Of a stretch of DNA of 64,000 nucleotides, positions 1 through 8,209 are shown piece by piece. The notes under the pieces are model-generated. The model saw nothing but the letters and a program-made list of their open reading frames with translations. It did not search any database and had not been told where the DNA came from. Source of the DNA: JAEZBP01 sp963832725 (lineage in GTDB: Bacteria; Myxococcota_A; Polyangia; Polyangiales; Sandaracinaceae). A program made the translations under genes and the position numbers. How positions within the stretch are numbered: position 1 is the first letter of the stretch; each line of letters begins with the position of its first letter. Where the stretch lies: assembly GCA_963832725.1 (NCBI GenBank), contig CAWHVG010000006.1, positions 186,001 through 250,000 on the forward strand, read 5' to 3'.

Positions 1-351
1 CACGCGGTCGCCCCCAGCAGCGCACGGACCGGTCCTCGGGGACGTGATCTCCCGCAGTTGCGCGACAGGATCGGCGAAGGGGGCCGCCGATCGGCGAAGC
101 CTCCGCCGATCTCAGGCTGTGACGGCGACCGATCGACGCGCTCGTCGCCAGCGGGCAGCGAGGTCGCGGGTGCGACGACAGCGCGCGCGCACGAAGCGGC
201 AGAGCTTCTCGGCAGAGCTTCTCGGCAGAGCTTCTCGGCAGAGCTTCTCGGCAGAGCTTCTCGGCAGAGCTTCTCGGCAGAGCTTCTCGGCGGCGGATCG
301 CGACGGCTCCGATCCTCGCTCCGCTTCGGGGCGATCGGTACAATCCCCGTC
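1..351. other. left-edge stretch without a supported gene
   Basis: No reading frame here has the composition or motifs of a real protein; the open frames on both strands are Arg/Ala/Ser-rich and repetitive, as expected of random GC-rich DNA. The only structured element is the 13-base tandem repeat at 198-288. The stretch ends at GTG 352, the proposed start of the LuxR-type regulator, and must therefore hold its promoter if that gene is transcribed on its own. Confidence 0.5.
198..288. repeat. 13-bp tandem repeat, seven perfect copies
   Basis: Seven head-to-tail copies of GGCAGAGCTTCTC without a mismatch. The unit length is not a multiple of three, so it does not encode a periodic peptide. 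The array ends 63 bases before GTG 352 of the LuxR-type gene. It may be a variable-number repeat or a set of protein binding sites in the promoter region; the sequence does not decide between them. Confidence 0.9.
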
Positions 352-1045
352 GTGAGCCGCTCGATTCGCAGCCGACCTCTGCGATGTCGCGACCCGGGTC
401 GCGACCCGCGCGGAGTACGAGCGCGGCGCGCTGTCGGTCCTCCGCGACGTGGTGTCGTTCGACGTCGGATTCTTCATCCGTGAGGACGGCGTGGGCGCGT
501 CCCGCGTGGGCCTGGACCCGTCGGTAGTGGAGCGGTGCGCACCCCGCTGGCCGCGCTTCGGGCGGGAGCTCGCCTCGGTGTTCGCCTCGGCGCGCGCGCG
601 CGGCCTCGCCGTCGACACGAGCGTGCTCGGACCGCGCCTCGCGGCGACCGAGGTGTACCGCGACTTCATGGCGCCCCACGATGGGGTGTGCACGGTCCTC
701 GCCCCGTTGAGCGCGCGCGGGCGGCACCTCGGGACGCTCGCGCTCGGTCGATGCGCGGGCGTGTTCGGCGGGCGCGAGCTGTCGGCGCTGCACGAGCTGC
801 TGCCGGCGCTCCGCCTGGCCGAGGTACCCTTCGCGCACGCGCTGCACGCCGGCACCGACGGGCTGACGCCGCGCGAGCGGGAGGTGCTCGACTTCCTGCG
901 GCTCGGCTATACGAACGCGGAGATCGCGCGCGCCCTCGGCAGCTCGGTGAACACCGTTCGCAACCAGCTGCAGCGCATCTACCGCAAGCTCGGCGCGACG
1001 ACGCGGGCCGAGGCCGTGGCGCTCAGCCTGGGCCACGGCCCCTGA
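352..1045 (+). CDS. LuxR-type HTH transcriptional regulator (one frameshift)
   Basis: DNA-binding response protein of about 230 residues. The C-terminal 60 residues are a clear LuxR/GerE helix-turn-helix, beginning LTPREREVLDFL and containing YTNAEIARALGSSVNTVRNQ. The N-terminal 160 residues look like a small GAF-like sensor region, as in orphan LuxR proteins without a phosphorylatable receiver. The uninterrupted frame starts only at GTG 449, but the coding signal begins upstream: removing one T from GATTC at 363-367 joins GTG 352 to the rest, and the span minus one base is exactly 231 codons. The repaired N-terminus reads MSRSIAADLCDVATRV. Neighbour: a co-directional GST-like gene 45 bases downstream. 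No cognate kinase is adjacent, so the signal is unknown. Confidence 0.8.
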
Positions 1046-1049
1046 CCCC

Positions 1050-1095
1050 GCTCGGTCCATGGTGCGCTCGGTCCATGGTCCACTCGGACCATGGT
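1050..1095. repeat. repeated CTCGGTCCATGGT motif with hairpin
   Basis: Directly after the LuxR-type stop codon, CTCGGTCCATGGT occurs at 1051-1063 and 1067-1079, followed by CTCGGACCATGGT at 1083-1095. CCATGGTC (1073-1080) and GACCATGG (1087-1094) form a perfect 8-bp stem with a 6-base loop. There is no T-run behind it, so it is not a standard intrinsic terminator. It overlaps the first possible ATG (1091) of the next gene and could be an operator or attenuator. Confidence 0.55.
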
Positions 1096-1861
1096 CTCGC
1101 GTGTTCGACCGCCTCAGCCTCGAGGGGTGATCGAGCTCCACACGATGGTCCCCGCCTTCGGCTTACCCACGTTCACGCCCTTCGGGCTGAAGCTCATCCT
1201 CTATCTGCGGATGCGCTCGCTACCCTTCCGCGTCGTCGTCGAACACGACCCGGGCCGCGCTCCGAAGGGCAAGCTGCCGTGGATCGTGGACGGAGATCAC
1301 GTGATCGCCGACAGCGGGTTCATCGTCGACGACCTCGAGGCGCGCTACCCGCCCGGGATCGACGGTCACCTCTCGTCCGCCGAGGCCGCGCGTGCCCACG
1401 CTCTGAGGCGGATGGTCGAGGAGAGCCTGTGCTTCTCGATCCTCTACTTCCGCTGGATCGACGACGCGACGTACCTCACCGCGACCGACGCGGTGCTCGC
1501 CGCCATGCCGCGGCCCGTGCGCTCCCTCGCCCGACCGCTGATCCGGCGGCGGATCCTCCGCGACCTGCGCGGCCAAGGCGTCCTCCGTCATTCCCGAGAG
1601 GAGGTCGCGCGGCTCGGGACGGCCGACCTCGCCGCGCTCGCCGAGCAGCTCGGCGAAGCGCCTTACATGTTGGGCACGAGGCCCTGCTCGCTCGACGCGA
1701 CGGCGGCCGCGTTCTTGGCCGCGCTGCTGCTCGTCCCGTTCGACAACGCGCTCGCGCGTGCCGCCCAGGGACACGAGAACCTCGTGCGCTACTGCGAGCG
1801 CATGCAGCCCTTGATGAACATCGAGACCGCGCGGCCCGCGACGCCGGTCCTCCAGCCATAG
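1091..1861 (+). CDS. glutathione S-transferase-like protein (Tom37/metaxin-type)
   Basis: A 256-residue protein with a thioredoxin-like N-terminal half (SPFRVVV-type strand, then GKLPWIVDGDHVIADSGFI, the usual cis-Pro and substrate-end region of GST-N) followed by an all-helical C-terminal half. The layout matches the bacterial GST-like family related to metaxin/Tom37 and failed-axon-connection proteins rather than classical enzymes; no obvious catalytic Ser or Cys stands at the N-terminus. ATG 1091 is the longest start but lies in the hairpin region; GTG 1127 is equally possible and would give 244 residues. It follows the regulator gene on the same strand. Confidence 0.7.
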   Translation: MVSRVRPPQPRGVIELHTMVPAFGLPTFTPFGLKLILYLRMRSLPFRVVVEHDPGRAPKGKLPWIVDGDHVIADSGFIVDDLEARYPPGIDGHLSSAEAARAHALRRMVEESLCFSILYFRWIDDATYLTATDAVLAAMPRPVRSLARPLIRRRILRDLRGQGVLRHSREEVARLGTADLAALAEQLGEAPYMLGTRPCSLDATAAAFLAALLLVPFDNALARAAQGHENLVRYCERMQPLMNIETARPATPVLQP

Positions 1862-1924
1862 CGGCGCGCGGATGACGCGCTCAGCTCTGGCGTGGAGCAC
1901 GGACGAATTCGGCGCCGAGGCTCT

Positions 1925-2074
1925 TCAGCCGGTGGCGGCGGACGGAGCGGCACGTCGGCGCCGCGGCTGCGAGAAGGTCATCTCGCCGTTCGCGCCGAGC
2001 AGCGTGAAGTGGCCTCGGCGCTCGGCCTCCGAGAAGCGGACGGTGAGCTCGGCGCTCGTTCGGTCATCCGACAT
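1925..2074 (-). CDS. small hypothetical protein or gene fragment
   Basis: A 49-codon frame starting MSDDRTSAELTVRFSEAE and containing GHFTLLGANGEMTF. Its composition is more protein-like than the frames around it, but I recognise no family. It starts at ATG 2074 and ends 150 bases later, and could be the remnant of a longer gene. It lies downstream of, and on the same strand as, the sigma-TPR gene that ends at 2210. No good ribosome binding site is visible. Confidence 0.3.
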   Translation of the reverse strand: MSDDRTSAELTVRFSEAERRGHFTLLGANGEMTFSQPRRRRAAPSAATG

Positions 2075-2209
2075 CCCGTGAACGATGGCCGAAAGCGGAG
2101 CCCGGCGCGAGGCGGCCCGCCAACGCGAGTCCCCCCACCGCAGTCCGCGCCCGGATTCGGGGGAGGGAGATCATGCGAGGAGCTGCGAGGATTGACGAAC
2201 GCTCTCGAC

Positions 2210-5056
2210 TCAGCGGGAGCAGCGATTCCGCACTTCTTGGATGTAGAAGGGCAGCTCGTCGCGCCACCACTCGCCGTCCCAGATCCATATCTGGTCGCCC
2301 TGCACGGCCACGATCCGCCCACCGTCGGGCGGGCCCATGGGCAGGCGGTTCGGGCGCTCGAGCTCGTCGCGCCGCGCCGTGGCCAGCTCGAGTTCGATCG
2401 TGTCCATCTGCGTCATCCGCTCGTTCAAGGAGCGGGCGAGGCGCTGGATGCGGGCGCGGGCCAGCTCGCCGGCGTGCGCTTCCGCGAAGGAGCGGGAGAC
2501 GGCGAGGTCGCCGGTGACGCGCGTCTGGAGGGTGGTGCCGCGCAGCCGAACGGACAGGCGCTCGAGGAGGCGCTCCTCGCTCGCGATCGAGCGCACCTGC
2601 GCCAGGCTCCGCGCGAGCTCGCGGTCGGCGAACGCCGCCTCGAGCGCCGGGACGACCGCCGCCGGCACGCGCGAATTCCCCGCCCGGACGGCGACCAGCA
2701 TCCGGAAGGCGTTCTCGTTGCTGTCCGCCATGCGCTCGGCGCGCTCGGCGGCCGCCAGGACCGGATCGAGGCGCGCGTGGAAGCGGGTGAGCGAGCGATC
2801 CACCGCATCCCATTGGCAGTGCTCGAAGTAGATCATCGCGCGGATGACCAGCGCCTCCGGATCGGCGCGGTCGCGGAAGTAGGGGGAGGTCAGCGCGTGC
2901 ACGTGGCCCAGCGCGCGGCCGTATTCGCGTGCGACGTAGAGCGCCCAGGTCTCCTCGAAGAAGGAGTCGAGCCAGTACTCGCTCGAGAGCGGGATCCGAC
3001 GCCAGGCGCCGATGGCCAGCCCGAGGAGCTCCGAGCCGCGCGCGTCGTCGACGCCGGGCTGCATCGCGAGCGAGTAGTAGAGCCGCGCGACGCTCATCCA
3101 CGCGAGCTCCTCGAGCCGGCGCGGGTCCTCGTGGCCGCCCGTCCGGCCGCTGGCGACGGCGTCGACCACGCGGCGGAACGCGTCGAGCGCGGGGCGGGCG
3201 CGGTGGTCGCGGACATGGCTCACGCCGGCGAAAAAGCGCGCGTCCAGAGCCCAGCGCGAACCGTCCGGGACGGCGTCGAAGAGCGCCACGGCCTCGTCCA
3301 GGCGACGCTCGCCGTAGCGCGCGCGACCGAGCAGGTAGAGCAGGTGATGGTAGTGCTCGCGCGTCCCCTCGACGTCGAGCTCGGCGAGCTCGCTCGGGTC
3401 GTAGCGGCCGACGGACTCGATCACCCCGCTCGGCTCGGGCAGGCGCTCGGCCAGCAAGACCAGCCAGCGGAGGCTGGCGCGGAAGTAGCGGTGCTCGCGT
3501 CCCCGCCGCGTCACCTCGTCGAACGCGGCGGCGGACGCGTGATAGAGGCGCAGGTGGAAGAGGCACTTCGCGAGGAAGAACTCCGCTTTCGCGATGCCCG
3601 GCTGCGCGTCGCCGCTCGTCCCCTCCACCACGCGCTGGAAGCCGACCGCCGCCTCGGCGTAGCGCTCCCGAGCGTAATCGCGCAGCGCCTCCGCCAAGGC
3701 CGCGGAGGGCGGCGAGTCCGCCTCGTTCGGCACGAGCGAGCCGTCGCCCTGCTTGGCGCGCTGGCCGCCGGCGGCGCTCACCTCGGCCGCACGGACGAGG
3801 ATCGCTCGCGGACCCACGGCCGGCACGACGAGACCGTCGGCGCCGAGCTCCGGCTCGTCCTCGCTGGCGCGAGTGCCCTCCGCCATCGAGCCAGTCCCGC
3901 CCGACACGGGCGCCACCGAATCGCGATCGGCCATGGCGCGCGCCGTGGCCCCGACGGACGACGGCGAGGGAACCCCAGCCACGGTCGCCGCAGACTCCTC
4001 CGCCACTCCTCTCGGCGGGTCGGTCGGGCTCTCCGACGAGCCCATCTCGTTCGACGCTTCGCTGGGTGTGGGCCCGCCGGCGCGTGCGGCCGGCGAGGCC
4101 TTCGGCGAACGATACGCGGCGCTCTGTGAACGCGGCGGAAGATCGTTCGTGTTCGGCGGCTCGAGCGTGGCGACAGCGAGCGTCGAGCCTGCCGCGAGCT
4201 CGGCCGTTCGCGAGGCCTCGCGCTGTGCTCCGTGGTGCGGCGGACCGGCCACGAAGAGCGCCAGCATCAGCCAGCCGAAGCGCGCGGTCGCGCCGAGCCC
4301 ACCGGCCGCGCCGGCGGCGCCGCCCGAGCCGAGGAGCCCCGCCCGCGCCTGATCGAGCGTGCCGGCGTCGGGGGTGACCGAGCGGAGGAGCGCCACGAAC
4401 TCATCGAGCTCCGGCGGTCGCGTCGGATCGCTCGATTCGACCCTCCCACGAGCGCGCATGCGCGTCAGCCGCCGCGCCACCTCGCGGCGCGCGGCGTATA
4501 GCCGGGAGTAGGCGGTCTGGAGCGGGCAGCCGACCGTCTCCGCCACCTCGCTCATGGGCATCTGCTCGACCTCGTAGAGGACGAACACCGCCCGCTTGTC
4601 GTCGTCGAGCTCGTCCAGAATCTCGAACGCCACGGCCAGCGCGCGCGTCCGCTCCAGCTCGTCGTGCGGCGTGCTCTCGTCGAGCACCTCGGGGGGCTCC
4701 TCGCGGGCGTCCTCCCGCCGCCGCGCCGCGCGACGCCGAAACGCCATCGCCTTGCGCAAGCAGATCGCGTAGAGCCAGCTCCGGAGCGCCGCCGGCTCGC
4801 GCAGCTCGCCGAGTCGCCGGTGCACGACCAGGAAGACCTCCTGGATCGCATCCGCCAGCTCGCGCTCGCGCACGCCGAGGCAGGTCAGCGCTCGGCCCAC
4901 GTACGCGGCGTGCGCGTCGAAGACCTCGGCCAGGTCGGGAGAGACCGCTCGCACCCGCGCTTGCGCGGTCGCGGCGGCCTCGAGCTCGTCGGTGAAAGGC
5001 GCGTCCACGCTCTTCTCGTTCCCGACGCGGCGCGCTCTTCTGATTCCGAAGTGCAT
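2210..5056 (-). CDS. ECF sigma factor fused to a TPR-repeat domain
   Basis: One open frame of 948 residues with two parts. Residues about 35-200 are an ECF sigma factor: region 2 includes ELADAIQEVFLVVHRRLGEL, and region 4 is marked by AVFVLYEVEQMPMSEVAETV and TAYSRLYAARREVARRL. Residues about 240-265 hold a short hydrophobic stretch (FGWLMLALFVAG), followed by a long Pro/Ser/Ala-rich linker and then about 500 residues of helical TPR-like repeats rich in Tyr and Leu. If the hydrophobic stretch spans the membrane, the sigma domain would be tethered and the TPR part periplasmic. The start at ATG 5056 is the first Met before the sigma homology; GTG 5008 is an alternative. There is no frameshift sign at the junction. 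It is divergent from the epimerase. Confidence 0.8.
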   Translation of the reverse strand: MHFGIRRARRVGNEKSVDAPFTDELEAAATAQARVRAVSPDLAEVFDAHAAYVGRALTCLGVRERELADAIQEVFLVVHRRLGELREPAALRSWLYAICLRKAMAFRRRAARRREDAREEPPEVLDESTPHDELERTRALAVAFEILDELDDDKRAVFVLYEVEQMPMSEVAETVGCPLQTAYSRLYAARREVARRLTRMRARGRVESSDPTRPPELDEFVALLRSVTPDAGTLDQARAGLLGSGGAAGAAGGLGATARFGWLMLALFVAGPPHHGAQREASRTAELAAGSTLAVATLEPPNTNDLPPRSQSAAYRSPKASPAARAGGPTPSEASNEMGSSESPTDPPRGVAEESAATVAGVPSPSSVGATARAMADRDSVAPVSGGTGSMAEGTRASEDEPELGADGLVVPAVGPRAILVRAAEVSAAGGQRAKQGDGSLVPNEADSPPSAALAEALRDYARERYAEAAVGFQRVVEGTSGDAQPGIAKAEFFLAKCLFHLRLYHASAAAFDEVTRRGREHRYFRASLRWLVLLAERLPEPSGVIESVGRYDPSELAELDVEGTREHYHHLLYLLGRARYGERRLDEAVALFDAVPDGSRWALDARFFAGVSHVRDHRARPALDAFRRVVDAVASGRTGGHEDPRRLEELAWMSVARLYYSLAMQPGVDDARGSELLGLAIGAWRRIPLSSEYWLDSFFEETWALYVAREYGRALGHVHALTSPYFRDRADPEALVIRAMIYFEHCQWDAVDRSLTRFHARLDPVLAAAERAERMADSNENAFRMLVAVRAGNSRVPAAVVPALEAAFADRELARSLAQVRSIASEERLLERLSVRLRGTTLQTRVTGDLAVSRSFAEAHAGELARARIQRLARSLNERMTQMDTIELELATARRDELERPNRLPMGPPDGGRIVAVQGDQIWIWDGEWWRDELPFYIQEVRNRCSR

Positions 5057-5402
5057 CCGCGCCGAACTCGGAGCTCCGAGCTCGGCTCCGGCCTCGCGCT
5101 CAGCGCGCGACCCGGGCTTCCTTCGGGCTCCCATGGAAAGAGAAGCGTTCGCCTTCAGCATACCGGAGGTGCGGAGCTCGATGGCTCGCGACCGAAGACC
5201 GCGCTTCCGACGCGCGTCCTCTGGGACGTCGCGCGACTCTCGTTTCGGGCCCGCGACGCGGCTCCACGCGCTGGCGGGCAGAGGCTCGCCTCGCCTCGCG
5301 CGCGGTCGCCGCCCGAGCGGTCCGCAGCTCGAACCGACGCGCTCGAAGCCCTGGCCGCGAGCGCCGCGAACCGCCGGCCGCCTGTGGTACCGTCGGCGCC
5401 GC
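5057..5402. other. divergent intergenic region
   Basis: A 346-base spacer between the start of the minus-strand sigma-TPR gene and GTG 5403 of the plus-strand epimerase. Frames across it are extensions without protein-like composition. It should carry the promoters of both genes, but I cannot point to a convincing pair of promoter hexamers. Confidence 0.5.
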
Positions 5403-6410
5403 GTGGCCCACGTCTTCGTCACCGGTATCGCGGGCTTCCTCGGCAGCCACCTCGCCGAGCGCCTGCTCGCGCTCGGACACCGGGTCACGGGCTGTGACGA
5501 CCTGAGCGGCGGCTACCGCGACAACGTCCCCGAAGGCGCGGAGCTCTTCGAGCTCGACTGCTGCGACCTGGAGGCGATGAAGCGCGTCACAGAGGGCGCG
5601 GACGTCGTCGTCCACACCGCCGCCGCCGCGCACGAAGGCCTGAGCGTGTTCAGCCCGAGCGCGATCGTCCGCAGCAACGTGCAGGCCTCGATCAGCACCT
5701 TCACCGCGGCGATCGCCAACGGCGTCTCGCGCATCGTCTACTGCTCCTCGATGGCGCGCTATGGCGACAATCCGGTCCCCTTCACCGAGGACATGCCGGT
5801 CCGCCCGCGCGATCCCTACGGCATCGCCAAGGTCGCCAGCGAGCAGCTCCTGGCCAACCTGGCAGCGGTGCACGGCATCGAGCACGCCGTCGCCATCCCG
5901 CACAACATCATCGGCGCCCGCCAGAAGTACGACGATCCCTACCGAAACGTGGCGTCGATCATGGCCAACCTGATGCTGCAGGGCCGCCAGCCCTTCATCT
6001 ACGGCGATGGCCGGCAGATGCGCTGCTTCAGCCCGGTCTCCGAGGTGGTCGACTGCCTGGTCCGGCTCAGCCTGGATCCGGGGATGGACAGCCTGACCGT
6101 CAACGTCGGCCCGGACGACGGCTTCATCACCATCCTCGAGCTGGCCGAGCGGCTGGCCCGCATCATCGGGTTCGAGCCTCTGACACCGATCTTCGTCGAA
6201 GACCGCCCCTGCGAGGTGAAGCTGGCGACCTGCTCGTCGAACCTCGCCCGCGAGCGGCTCGGGTATCGTCCGACGCGCACGCTCGACGACGGCCTGCGCG
6301 ACATCGTCGACTACGTCCGGGCGCGCGGCACGCGACCCTTCGACTACGCGCTCGAGCTCGAGATCGTCAGCGACGCGACGCCGCGCACCTGGCGCGAGCG
6401 CCTGCTCTGA
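5403..6410 (+). CDS. NAD-dependent epimerase/dehydratase (extended SDR)
   Basis: A 335-residue sugar-nucleotide-modifying enzyme of the UDP-glucose 4-epimerase class. It begins with the Rossmann motif TGIAGFLGSH (GxxGxxG), has the catalytic Ser region YCSSMARYG, the catalytic YGIAK (YxxxK) motif, and the C-terminal substrate-binding half with the FIYGDGRQMRCFSPVSEVVD pattern typical of family members. The frame is open further upstream, but the Rossmann fold begins at GTG 5403, which is therefore the start. The likely role is making an activated sugar for polysaccharide or glycoprotein. The exact substrate cannot be read from the sequence. Confidence 0.9.
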   Translation: MAHVFVTGIAGFLGSHLAERLLALGHRVTGCDDLSGGYRDNVPEGAELFELDCCDLEAMKRVTEGADVVVHTAAAAHEGLSVFSPSAIVRSNVQASISTFTAAIANGVSRIVYCSSMARYGDNPVPFTEDMPVRPRDPYGIAKVASEQLLANLAAVHGIEHAVAIPHNIIGARQKYDDPYRNVASIMANLMLQGRQPFIYGDGRQMRCFSPVSEVVDCLVRLSLDPGMDSLTVNVGPDDGFITILELAERLARIIGFEPLTPIFVEDRPCEVKLATCSSNLARERLGYRPTRTLDDGLRDIVDYVRARGTRPFDYALELEIVSDATPRTWRERLL

Positions 6411-6537
6411 CGGTCGCTGCATTCCCGGCCGCCGTGACCCGCCGCACGACCCGGAGCGAAGCGCCGAGTGGCGCGAGACGCGCTGGAATGCCTCCCGACC
6501 TCCGCAGGTTGTGGCCGGCACGACGAGGAGGCGAGGC

Positions 6538-7326
6538 ATGATCGGACAGACCCTGCGCGACGCGGTGGCCGCCGACGACGTGGAAGCGACGGCGATCGCG
6601 ATCGCGCTCGACGACCACCCCAACCTTCGCCCCGAGCACGTGCGGGCCGCGCTCGATGCGCTCGCATGGCGCCTGGCCCCGCGCGTCCTCGGCATACGAG
6701 GCCACGCGCGGCTGGGCCGGCTCCTGACGGCGGTCTATCGCGACGAAGGCTTCCGTACCCCCACCGCCTACGACGACCCGCGCCTGCACCACCTCAACTG
6801 CGTGGTCGCGCGCCGGGTCGGCTCGCCGGTCGCCCTGGCCGCGATGCTGATCGGCATCGCCCGCCGGCTCGGCGTGCCGCTCTCCGGCGTCGCGTTCCCC
6901 GGGCACTTCATGGTGCGCTACGAGGCGAGCGAGCCGGTCTTCGTCGATCCGGCCAGCGGCGCCTTTCCCTTCCCCGCCGAGTCGCTGCAGGCGCTGGCCG
7001 CGAACGAGCTCGCCGTGCCCCTCGAGGACACCGAGCGCTTCCTGCAACCCGTCGGCGCGCGCACCTTCGCCGTCCGGCTCCTGCAGAACCTCCAGCGCGC
7101 GCACGAGTGCCGCGGGGACCTCGGCCGCGCGCTGGTGGTCGCCGACAGGCTCTACGACGTGACCGGTGCCGCCAGCGCCCGCTGCGACCGCGGGTTGAAG
7201 GCGGCTGCGCTCGGAGCGCCCCACGGCGCGCTCGACGATCTCTTCGCCTACCTCCGCGATCACCGCGACGCCGAGGTCGAGCGCGCGGCGGCGGAGCTGG
7301 CCGCCACCCCGCACCAGCTCAACTGA
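6538..7326 (+). CDS. SirB1-like transglutaminase-fold protein
   Basis: A 262-residue protein of the SirB1/transglutaminase-like family. The core reads LHHLNCVVARRVGSPVALA, then LGVPLSGVAFPGHFMVRY, the pattern that in this family surrounds the Cys-His-Asp-like site; the second half is helical and TPR-like (ALVVADRLYDVTG). ATG 6538 has a strong ribosome binding site (GAGGAGGCGAGG) directly upstream. Family members are mostly uncharacterised; peptidase activity is not shown. The next gene, a membrane protein, follows on the same strand after 84 bases. Confidence 0.8.
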   Translation: MIGQTLRDAVAADDVEATAIAIALDDHPNLRPEHVRAALDALAWRLAPRVLGIRGHARLGRLLTAVYRDEGFRTPTAYDDPRLHHLNCVVARRVGSPVALAAMLIGIARRLGVPLSGVAFPGHFMVRYEASEPVFVDPASGAFPFPAESLQALAANELAVPLEDTERFLQPVGARTFAVRLLQNLQRAHECRGDLGRALVVADRLYDVTGAASARCDRGLKAAALGAPHGALDDLFAYLRDHRDAEVERAAAELAATPHQLN

Positions 7327-7410
7327 GCCGTGGCCGCGTGCCCCGTGGCGCGGCTGCGGCGCGCCTCGGATGCGCCGCCCGCTCCGGTGGGCTAAGCATT
7401 CGCCATCACC

Positions 7411-8196
7411 GTGCTCCGAAAGCTCGAACGCAAGCTGGGACGCTTCGCGATCCCGAACCTGATCACCTACCTGGTCGCCGGTCAGGCGGGCGCGTTCGTG
7501 CTGGGGATGGCCAGGCCCGAGTTCATCGCCCGGCTCGCGCTGGTCCCGGACAAGGTCCTGCAGGGCGAGGTCTGGCGGCTGGTCTCGTTCCTCTTCATCC
7601 CGCCCCCCACCAGCTTCCGCATCTTCATCATCTTCGCGCTGCTCCTCCTCTTCATGTACGGGCGCGCGCTCGAGGAATACTGGGGCGAGTTCCGTTTTAA
7701 CCTCTACCTCTTCGTCGGCTGGATCGCCTCCATCGCGGCGGCGTTCGCGGTGCCCGGCTCGGCAGCGACCAACGTCTATCTGATGTCGTCGCTCTTCTTG
7801 GCGTTCGCGCACCTCAACCCGAACTTCGAGCTCCGCCTCTTCTTCTTCATCCCGGTGCGCATCAAGTGGCTCGCGTGGCTCACCTGGGGCATCTACGTGG
7901 TGATGATGGTGATCGGCGGCTGGCAGGCGCGCGCGCTGATCGGCGCCGGCGTCCTGAACTTCTTCCTCTTCTTCGGGAACGACATCCGCCTGCGCGTTCG
8001 CGGGGTCGAGCGCAAGCGCGCCCGCCGGCGCGAAGACGAACGCGCGCAGCAAACGGCCACGCACACCTGCGCCGTCTGCGGGCTGACCGATCTCGAGGAT
8101 CCGAACATGCAGTTCCGCTACTGCTCCAAGTGCGGCGGAAAGCGCGGCTACTGCACGGACCACATCCGCGATCACGAGCACGTGCTCGACGACTGA
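7411..8196 (+). CDS. rhomboid-like membrane protein with C-terminal zinc ribbon
   Basis: A 261-residue integral membrane protein with about six hydrophobic segments (residues about 15-40, 65-85, 95-120, 125-145, 150-175, 178-195) in a rhomboid/derlin-like arrangement, including the LQGEVWRLVSFLFIPP stretch typical of the family. The catalytic GxSG of rhomboid proteases is missing: the corresponding helix reads NVYLMSSLFLAFAH, so it is probably proteolytically inactive. The C-terminal tail holds two CxxC pairs (CAVCGL and CSKCGG) and a further Cys/His, a likely cytoplasmic zinc ribbon. GTG 7411 is the only start before the first helix. It is convergent with the AsmA-like gene. Confidence 0.75.
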   Translation: MLRKLERKLGRFAIPNLITYLVAGQAGAFVLGMARPEFIARLALVPDKVLQGEVWRLVSFLFIPPPTSFRIFIIFALLLLFMYGRALEEYWGEFRFNLYLFVGWIASIAAAFAVPGSAATNVYLMSSLFLAFAHLNPNFELRLFFFIPVRIKWLAWLTWGIYVVMMVIGGWQARALIGAGVLNFFLFFGNDIRLRVRGVERKRARRREDERAQQTATHTCAVCGLTDLEDPNMQFRYCSKCGGKRGYCTDHIRDHEHVLDD

Positions 8197-8209
8197 GGCT
8201 GAGCGGCCG

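Noticed and set aside
198..288. CRISPR array
   Set aside because: The 13-base units are directly adjacent without spacers and all identical, so it is a simple tandem repeat.
1892..4129. A 745-residue open frame on the plus strand across the sigma-TPR gene
   Set aside because: It is the antisense shadow of the minus-strand gene 2210-5056: Arg/Ala/Gly/Leu-rich, with no motif, while the minus strand has clear sigma motifs.
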